Origin: Bacteroidota bacterium
GTDB lineage: Bacteria > Bacteroidota > Bacteroidia > Bacteroidales > GCA-2748055
Assembly (NCBI GenBank): GCA_024244665.1
Contig: JAAEOI010000701.1
Location: 1-20,151, forward strand
Direction of reading: 5' to 3'
DNA: 20,151 bases
Of the stretch, positions 14,834 through 20,151 are shown one piece after another (within the stretch, counting starts at the first letter, position 1; each line of letters opens with the position of its first letter). The notes below the pieces were generated by a model. The model was not told the DNA's origin and ran no database searches. It saw nothing but the letters and a program-made list of their open reading frames with translations. Position numbers and translations under genes: made by a program.

Positions 14834-17718
14834 TTTACAAATCGTTTGGTTTCTGTTTGTCCATCTGTATCTATTTGAATTAAATAGAGTCCATCTATCA
14901 GTGAAGCAATGTCGATCGAATGGTCCTTTGCCGTTCCCGTCAAGAGCAGCTTACCTTGAATGTCTGAGATCATATACCTGACGGCACTGTTGCTGCTTAT
15001 GTACAGGATGTTTGATGCGGGATTGGGATAGATGTTTATCCCGGGAAGATCCTCCTTGATAGCATCCTGCAGGGCAGTAAGGTCAGGAAGTTCATTGAAG
15101 TACGCCCTTACTGAAGAGATGTCATTCACATACACATTCAAAGGATTTTCGGAGAAATCACCGGCATCAATAATCCATTTGCTGAATGTCCACTCTTCAC
15201 CGGGGACCGCATGCAGTTGTATGGTGTCGTAACTGGCAAGGGTATGGATTCCAACATCCGGAGTAACAGTGCCGTTACCAACAGGGTCTTCCATCACTAT
15301 CTCCCTGGTGTCATAATAGACTTCTGTCTCATCAATCCGGTAGAATTTTGCCTGATCTCCTTCGTCCGTACAGTAGAGACGTAGCCTGTCTGCAGAAACA
15401 GCTGGAAAGGTGCTGGTTCGCACAGCGTCCGTATTGTTTTCGATTTGGATGATGGGCCGGTAAACGCTCCCATTCCAAAACTGAAGGGTATAATCATTAA
15501 TATTATAGCCTTGATTGGGATTGGCATACACAACTACCCGGTTGAATTTTCGCGGGTGAGTCCAGGTGAATTCCAACCAGCTTGGCATCCCCGCGGCATC
15601 CACTCTGTCCACCCATCCTGACCAGGCAGTGATATCTCCATCATTGGCTTTCGAGGGATAGGCCTCCTTATTGTATGCCCTGGCAGATGCATGGGCAAAA
15701 CGAGCAATATTTCCATCTGAAAACAGGGCATAGACATTCAGGCTTGTGTCCATGGTTACCATTAGCGGATTCAGCGTGTGTGCTTCGCCGTTGATTATCC
15801 AGTTCACGAAATCTGCTTCCCCGGCTGGAGTTGCTGTCAGTTCTACAAGTTCACCAAGCGGGTATGAATGGATCCCTTCAATGGGGCTTACGTTGCCACT
15901 GCCCAGTGCTTTTAAGCTAAGATCTTCCCAGTCTTTAAACTGCAGTTCCAATTCAAGCGGATCCCTTGTCCATCCATTGGTCTCCCTTACTGAGGCTCCA
16001 CCTGACCATGCTATCAATACCCTGGCCGGCCCGTCTTTCTTTATGGTATCCCACGATATGATTACTTTTCCGTCCTCGGTATTCTCAACACTGACCCAGT
16101 TCTCACCTTCGATCAGAAGTCCCGATGAAGTATGTGGTGCTCCCTTGTCATCTATCAATTGAATGGTATCCCTTCCACTCTCTTTATAATAGAGTATGTC
16201 CTGAGCCAATGTCACAGCAGGAGCATTATCGGATCGAGTAAAGGGAGAAGGTCCGGTATAATTAGGATTCGCGATGGGAATAAGTGCATCCACATCAGCA
16301 AGGTGCTGTGAGATCAATGCATCCAGCTCAGCTACTTTCTCAGGATAATAATCTCTGAGATTTATGGATTCCTTTGGGTCAAGTTCCAGGTTGAAAAGCT
16401 CATAATAGTGTGATTCAGCTCTTTCTCCAGCCCAATAGTAGCGCAATAGTTTCCAGTCCCCGAATCTGACAGTGGTACTCGGGGCACATAATGCCCCAAA
16501 GCGGTGTGGGAAATCTGTGAATATGGGCACTTCTTCCATCGCTTCGCCCTTGAATAGCGGCAGGATGCTGCGTCCATCAAGGGTGTGCCCGGTTTTAGGT
16601 GGGATGCCGGTGATATCCAGGATGGTTGGATAGATATCGGTGCTTTGTACTGCAGTATGGCATACCGAACCGGCAGGGATTGTATCATTCCACCTGATAA
16701 TCCACGGTACGCGTGTACCACCTTCATAGGTATTGGCCTTTCCGCCCCGCAGCGGACGGTTGGATGTCCAGAAATCCCCATTTGGTGTGGTGTTGTGTAT
16801 ATTTCCACCATTATCGGAAGTAAGGATGATCACAGTATTGGCCTTTAATTCCGCATTTTCCGGCTCATCCAGCCAGTCGAGTAGCATACCGATACTGGTA
16901 TCCATACTTTCAAGCATGGTGGCCATCTCCGGGCAACGCTGGTCGGCATCAGGATCACGCGAATCAATATACTTTTGCAGGAGGTCCAGCTTGGGAATCA
17001 CGGGACCATGCACGGCATAGTGCCAGAAATTAAGGAAAAAGGGATTCTCAGAGTCTTTCACAGTGGAGATCCAATCGATGGCTTCCTCTGCCAGGCGCTC
17101 ATTAAGATATTCTCCTTCGGGTCCGGGATCCAGGTTTGGAATACTATTCTTATAGGGTGAATAATAATCAGGAGGTCCGGGGGCATGATTTCCCCCAATT
17201 ACAAAATCAAAACCCCTGCTCCCAGCCCAGTATTCTTCTCCAAGGCTGCTGTGATAGAGGTGCCATTTCCCGATATGTGCAGTATGGTATGCACTGTCCT
17301 GCAGTGCTTCTCCCAGGGTATAGATATCCAGTGGTAGGTGGTGGCGGTTCTGTACATCACCACAATTCCAGGAAGCCTGTGGTTGTGTTGCCTGTGGCTC
17401 AGCCACATCTTTATTGGTAATCGCCTGGGTCATCCGAATGCGTGCCGGATGTTGCCCGGCCATGATGCTGGCACGTGTAGGAGAACAAAGCGGGCTTGCC
17501 GCATAGCCGTTTGTGAACAGCATACCTTCATTTGCCAGGCGGGTTAAATTGGGGGTGTTGTAATATTCTGAGCCATAGGTCTCACTGTCCATATAACCCA
17601 TGTCGTCGATCAGGATGAGGATCACATTGGTCTTGTCGGCCGAAAAGCCGGGAGCACCCGCCGCCAGGAGCAAGAGAAGCGCAAAGGCTAATTTCTGTAT
17701 AAAGTATATTTTCCTCAT
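14830..17718 (-). CDS. Multidomain S1-family sulfatase with InlB-like repeats, F5/8C (CBM32-like) domain and T9SS sorting domain
   Basis: I chose ATG 17718, giving 962 residues and a good Sec signal (MRKIYFIQKLAFALLLLLAAG). The longer TTG-started frame reads a relic in the wrong frame. The sulfatase core (about 27-590) has metal ligands Asp38 and Asp39 in LIDDMGYMD, the formylglycine motif CSPTR at 78-82, HIGKWHL and TSDNGG. It matches the neighbouring 605-residue sulfatase up to the NGWTRDPLELEL end. Added after it are an InlB-type repeat (about 605-668; SPIEGIHSYPLGELVELTA), an F5/8C discoidin domain resembling CBM32 (about 672-802; ARAYNKEAYPSKANDG, WLEFTW, YTLQFWNG), a second InlB-like repeat (about 812-875), and a Por/T9SS C-terminal domain (about 890-962; INIYPNPASNILYIS). 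This predicts a surface-exposed sulfatase carrying its own glycan-binding module. It is coupled to the GH99-like gene by an ATGA overlap. Confidence 0.92.
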   Translation of the reverse strand: MRKIYFIQKLAFALLLLLAAGAPGFSADKTNVILILIDDMGYMDSETYGSEYYNTPNLTRLANEGMLFTNGYAASPLCSPTRASIMAGQHPARIRMTQAITNKDVAEPQATQPQASWNCGDVQNRHHLPLDIYTLGEALQDSAYHTAHIGKWHLYHSSLGEEYWAGSRGFDFVIGGNHAPGPPDYYSPYKNSIPNLDPGPEGEYLNERLAEEAIDWISTVKDSENPFFLNFWHYAVHGPVIPKLDLLQKYIDSRDPDADQRCPEMATMLESMDTSIGMLLDWLDEPENAELKANTVIILTSDNGGNIHNTTPNGDFWTSNRPLRGGKANTYEGGTRVPWIIRWNDTIPAGSVCHTAVQSTDIYPTILDITGIPPKTGHTLDGRSILPLFKGEAMEEVPIFTDFPHRFGALCAPSTTVRFGDWKLLRYYWAGERAESHYYELFNLELDPKESINLRDYYPEKVAELDALISQHLADVDALIPIANPNYTGPSPFTRSDNAPAVTLAQDILYYKESGRDTIQLIDDKGAPHTSSGLLIEGENWVSVENTEDGKVIISWDTIKKDGPARVLIAWSGGASVRETNGWTRDPLELELQFKDWEDLSLKALGSGNVSPIEGIHSYPLGELVELTATPAGEADFVNWIINGEAHTLNPLMVTMDTSLNVYALFSDGNIARFAHASARAYNKEAYPSKANDGDITAWSGWVDRVDAAGMPSWLEFTWTHPRKFNRVVVYANPNQGYNINDYTLQFWNGSVYRPIIQIENNTDAVRTSTFPAVSADRLRLYCTDEGDQAKFYRIDETEVYYDTREIVMEDPVGNGTVTPDVGIHTLASYDTIQLHAVPGEEWTFSKWIIDAGDFSENPLNVYVNDISSVRAYFNELPDLTALQDAIKEDLPGINIYPNPASNILYISSNSAVRYMISDIQGKLLLTGTAKDHSIDIASLIDGLYLIQIDTDGQTETKRFVK

Positions 17719-17848
17719 AAATTGACAAATCGATTGTGTTGCGTAGGGGAACACATGGGGGCTGCCTGGTAGCAACGCTCAAACTTCATGCCCTCTTTTG
17801 CCACCTGATCAAAATGCTAAAGAGTATCCATTGATTTGACTTTTTCAT
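17715..17848 (-). pseudogene. Decayed N-terminal relic of another S1 sulfatase
   Basis: Just before the 962-residue sulfatase, the minus strand reads, from 17816, HFDQVAKEGMKFERCYQAAP and then MCSPTQHN, ending at a TGA that overlaps the sulfatase start. This is the region around a sulfatase formylglycine motif, with the conserved Arg replaced (CSPTQ for CSPTR). Upstream, an ATG at 17848 opens another frame, MKKSNQWILFSIL, which looks like the beginning of a signal peptide. The two parts are out of frame and lack the 40 or more residues of the metal-binding opening that should lie between them. I infer an internal deletion, then truncation after the motif. Its promoter and leader may now drive the downstream sulfatase. 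Confidence 0.65.
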
Positions 17849-17883
17849 GGTCCAGATTTCATTTTGGTTTTGCGGTGCTGCGT

Positions 17884-17891
17884 CAAATATA
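17884..17891 (-). promoter_or_regulatory. Candidate Bacteroidetes -7 element upstream of the sulfatase relic/962-residue sulfatase
   Basis: TATATTTG on the minus strand is an exact TAnnTTTG match, 35 bases before the relic ATG (17848). No TTTG lies at the usual -33 position. The nested inverted repeat begins 10 bases upstream of it, where a regulator would sit. Confidence 0.5.
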
Positions 17892-17901
17892 GATAAACCT
17901 C

Positions 17902-17958
17902 ATAACGATTCGTACCTGGTGGATTCAAATTGATATGAATTTGAAACTTATTCGTTAT
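17902..17958. promoter_or_regulatory. Nested inverted repeats, candidate operator
   Basis: An inner perfect palindrome has 8-base arms, TTCAAATT (17924-17931) and AATTTGAA (17938-17945), around a six-base GATATG loop. Flanking it are ATAACGA (17902-17908) and its exact reverse complement TCGTTAT (17952-17958). The centres differ by about 4-5 bases. The structure lies immediately upstream of the TATATTTG element. An activator or repressor site is inferred; no regulator gene is visible in the window. Confidence 0.4.
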
Positions 17959-18093
17959 AGTAGTGTAACTTAATCGATGCATCCTGTAACATAATCGCAA
18001 TAATTTGATTCAATCGGGTGATTTCTTCCCTGAGGGTTATGCTATTTTTATAGTTGGTATCAAATGCAAATTATAATATAGATAGCCTTTTGA

Positions 18094-18264
18094 AATCATC
18101 GAATCCTGCACATTCACAAACCGGCAACAATTCCTCATCGGATTCAGACCCAAAGTATGACGTGGATTCCATTCCTGGAAGGCCATTTGAACGATGGATT
18201 TCTGAAGGCAAAAAACAGGGATAAGATGAAATCCTACCTGCGTTACCTTTTGACAGGGAAGTAA
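18094..18264 (+). other. Open stretch, possible C-terminal remnant of a gene
   Basis: A frame open from 18094 to TAA at 18262-18264 encodes 56 codons without a start near its beginning; an internal ATG at 18157 would give 35 residues. The end, FLKAKNRDKMKSYLRYLLTG, looks like a basic helical protein tail rather than random translation. I do not recognise the family. It precedes the sulfatase ATG by 33 bases. It could be a relic left by rearrangement or a chance frame. Confidence 0.25.
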
Positions 18265-18297
18265 AATAGATGGTAGAGATTTAAATTAAAAATAGAA

Positions 18298-20115
18298 ATG
18301 AGAAAACCGATAATCCTTATTGCTCTTGCCCTTTCGCTAACCGGAGTTCGTTGTACAGCTGAAACCAATAATACTCAGCCAAACATCATAATAATCCTTG
18401 CGGATGATATGGGCTGGATGGACTCTGAAACTTACGGATCAGGCTATTACGAGACTCCAAATTTGACCCGGCTCGCCAGTGAGGGTATGCTTTTTACGGA
18501 CGCCTATGCTGCCAGTCCGCTCTGTTCTCCCACCCGTGCCAGCATTATGTCTGGACAACATCCAGCGCGTTTAAGAATGACAGTGGCCATTACACCTAAA
18601 AATGTATTTGAGCCGAAAGCTTTACCTCCAGAGCCAAATCAATATATTGGTAAAGTGCAGAATAAAAACCACATGCCGCTTGAAATATTTACGCTGGCAG
18701 AAGCATTAAAAGAATCGGGGTATAATACAGCACATATTGGTAAATGGCACCTATCAACAAGCCATTCTGGTTGGAAAACAGGAGATTCAATTTACAATGC
18801 AGAACATCAAGGCTTTGATTTTGTGATTGGAGGCAGTCATCTTCCTGGCCCGCCCGATTATTATTCTCCTTATGGAAATCGTATTCCTAATTTATCCCCT
18901 GGATCTGAGGGAGAATATTTGAATGAACGTTTAGCCGAAGAATCTATCAAATGGATCGAATCTGTCAAAGATGCTGAAGCGCCTTTTTACTTGAATTTTT
19001 GGCATTATGCCGTGCATGGTCCAATAATCGCCAAGAAAGACTTGATGCCAAAATACCTTGCAAAAACAGATCCTCAAGGATTGCAAGATTCTCCAGAAAT
19101 GGGAACCATGCTCGAAAGTATGGATAATAGTATTGGTATGTTGTTAGATTGGTTGGATCTTCCAGAAAATAAAAAAGTGAAAGACAATACCATCATCATT
19201 TTCGCCTCGGACAATGGTGGTGTTGCGCATAATTTAAACGTAGCCGGAATAAAAAAACAAATTACCTCTAACCGCCCATTGCGCGGTGGAAAAGCAAATA
19301 CCTATGAAGGTGGTACACGTATTCCTTGGATAGTGCGATGGCCTGGACTGGTTAAACCAGGTAGCGTTTCCAATACGCCAATATCAACAGTAGATATCTA
19401 TCCTACTTTATTAGAAATTTCAGGAACAAAACCTAAACCCGAAATAATCTTAGATGGTGAAAATATTACAGCAATTCTCAAAGGAGAAGCTATGGCTGAT
19501 CGTCCGCTCTTTTTTGATTTTCCTCATGTATTTGGAATTTTGTCGGCACCCTCTACAACAGTAAGAATGGGTGATTTTAAATTGCTTCGTTTTTATTGGG
19601 CCGGTAAAAAACCAAAGACGCATTATTACGAATTGTACAACTTGAAACAAGATCCTTCAGAAGCCATAAACTTGGCAACATACATGCCTGAAAAAGTAAA
19701 AGAATTGGATGCGCTAATCAGCCAACATTTAGAAGAAACAAAAGCATTGATCCCAATTCCAAATGAAAACTTTTCTGGAGATCCGCTTAAACTTAGATCA
19801 AGCCCAAATAGGGCTCCGAACCGACCTCGATCGCTTCAATTATCTCAAACAAAACTAAAAATAGAAAATACGAAGGGAAGTCAAAAATTCCAGTTATTGG
19901 ATGAAAAAGGAAATCCAAGAAAAACAACGGCACTGGTTTTGAATGATAGTCCTTGGATACAAATTAAAAACTTGTCAGACGGCCAAGTGGAAGTCTCATG
20001 GGATCGCAATCTAAAAAAAGAGGATGCTAAAGTGTTGTTCGGTTGGAACGGTGGTAAAACAGTTTTTGAAATGAACGACTGGACATTTGATCCAATTGAA
20101 GTGGTGATCGAGTAA
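18298..20115 (+). CDS. S1-family sulfatase, secreted, core-only paralogue
   Basis: The 605-residue product has a Sec signal peptide (MRKPIILIALALSLTG). The Cys19 that follows is preceded by Arg, which does not fit a lipobox. Metal ligands are Asp36 and Asp37 in ILADDMGWMD. The formylglycine motif is CSPTR at 76-80, and HIGKWHLS and ASDNGGVAHN follow. It aligns over its whole length with the core of the 962-residue sulfatase, sharing SETYGSGYYETPNLTRLA-type blocks and PGPPDYYSPYG, and stops at the equivalent of that core's last strand (NDWTFDPIEVVIE). It lacks the InlB, F5/8C and T9SS modules. By eye it is more A/T-rich than the minus-strand paralogue, so it may have diverged long ago or come from another source. 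It is transcribed divergently, and the next gene begins 21 bases downstream, so it probably heads another operon. Confidence 0.93.
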   Translation: MRKPIILIALALSLTGVRCTAETNNTQPNIIIILADDMGWMDSETYGSGYYETPNLTRLASEGMLFTDAYAASPLCSPTRASIMSGQHPARLRMTVAITPKNVFEPKALPPEPNQYIGKVQNKNHMPLEIFTLAEALKESGYNTAHIGKWHLSTSHSGWKTGDSIYNAEHQGFDFVIGGSHLPGPPDYYSPYGNRIPNLSPGSEGEYLNERLAEESIKWIESVKDAEAPFYLNFWHYAVHGPIIAKKDLMPKYLAKTDPQGLQDSPEMGTMLESMDNSIGMLLDWLDLPENKKVKDNTIIIFASDNGGVAHNLNVAGIKKQITSNRPLRGGKANTYEGGTRIPWIVRWPGLVKPGSVSNTPISTVDIYPTLLEISGTKPKPEIILDGENITAILKGEAMADRPLFFDFPHVFGILSAPSTTVRMGDFKLLRFYWAGKKPKTHYYELYNLKQDPSEAINLATYMPEKVKELDALISQHLEETKALIPIPNENFSGDPLKLRSSPNRAPNRPRSLQLSQTKLKIENTKGSQKFQLLDEKGNPRKTTALVLNDSPWIQIKNLSDGQVEVSWDRNLKKEDAKVLFGWNGGKTVFEMNDWTFDPIEVVIE

Positions 20116-20136
20116 ATAAAATAAATAGAAATAGTA

Positions 20137-20151
20137 ATGAAAAAAATAAAA
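20137..20151 (+). CDS. Start of the next gene (partial)
   Basis: An ATG at 20137 opens the frame MKKIK up to the window edge, 21 bases after the sulfatase stop. The A-rich leader AAATAGAAATAGTA resembles the leader of the sulfatase itself (AAAATAGAA before ATG). The basic start fits a signal peptide. Only five codons are present, so no function can be assigned. Confidence 0.5.

Larger units (their letters stand above)
17849..18297. other. Divergent intergenic region between two paralogous sulfatase genes
   Basis: About 450 A/T-rich bases separate the minus-strand sulfatase block from the plus-strand sulfatase. They hold a promoter candidate for the minus side (17884-17891), a nested inverted-repeat structure (17902-17958) and an open stretch at the plus-strand end that may be a gene tail (18094-18264). 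No tRNA or known riboswitch pattern was recognised. A weak plus-strand -7 candidate, TACCTTTTG near 18244, has one base too many for TAnnTTTG. Confidence 0.5.

Noticed and set aside
17719..17775. Extended N-terminus of the 962-residue sulfatase from a TTG at 17775
   Set aside because: The extra 19 residues have no signal-peptide character and come from an out-of-frame reading of the sulfatase relic. The ATG at 17718 gives a good signal peptide.
1..20151. CRISPR array, tRNA, rRNA or integron-like repeats
   Set aside because: No regularly spaced direct repeats and no tRNA- or rRNA-like sequence were seen on either strand.

Overview
The window looks like part of a carbohydrate-utilisation locus from a Bacteroidetes (Bacteroidota) bacterium, probably marine or otherwise algae-associated. 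Several things support this. Four S1-family sulfatases are present. Two proteins carry C-terminal type IX secretion (Por/T9SS) sorting domains, a system restricted to this phylum. Start codons have A-rich leaders without strong Shine-Dalgarno sites, and two promoter candidates match the Bacteroidetes -7 consensus TAnnTTTG. No SusC/SusD pair, sugar kinase or regulator is visible, so this is an accessory, mainly catalytic, part of a larger locus. The substrate cannot be proved. A sulfated and possibly fucose-containing polysaccharide is an inference from the sulfatases, the fuconolactonase-like hydrolase and the beta-helix proteins (GH141-like at best).

Layout. (1) 2-124 (+): the last 40 codons of a gene entering from the left, converging on the next block. 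(2) 11714 down to 162 (-): a tight presumed operon. In transcription order it holds a beta-helix protein with a propeller-like tail, a GH32-like protein, a second beta-helix paralogue, the truncated start of a galactosidase-like gene, a Tat-exported sugar-isomerase-like TIM barrel, a lipoprotein sulfatase, a T9SS-tagged amidohydrolase (lactonase-like) and a second lipoprotein sulfatase. (3) About 11925-13493: an IS1380-family insertion sequence whose transposase has an N-terminal frameshift. (4) 17718 down to 13513 (-): a 962-residue multidomain sulfatase, translationally coupled to a GH99/WbsX-like gene broken by one frameshift. (5) 17715-18297: a divergent intergenic region holding a decayed sulfatase relic, a promoter candidate, nested inverted repeats and possibly another gene tail. 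(6) 18298-20115 (+): a 605-residue sulfatase, the single-core paralogue of the 962-residue enzyme, followed at 20137 by the first five codons of the next gene.

How the genes may work together (inference). Sulfatases and glycosidase-like proteins are exported by several routes: lipoprotein, Sec, Tat and T9SS. They would desulfate and cut a complex glycan outside the cytoplasm. The exported lactonase-like and isomerase-like proteins suggest that some sugar-acid or ketose chemistry also happens outside the cytoplasm. The region shows much remodelling: one IS, two single-base frameshifts at homopolymers, two clear gene relics and two pairs of paralogues. Because both frameshifts lie in homopolymers, assembly error must be excluded before calling them biological.
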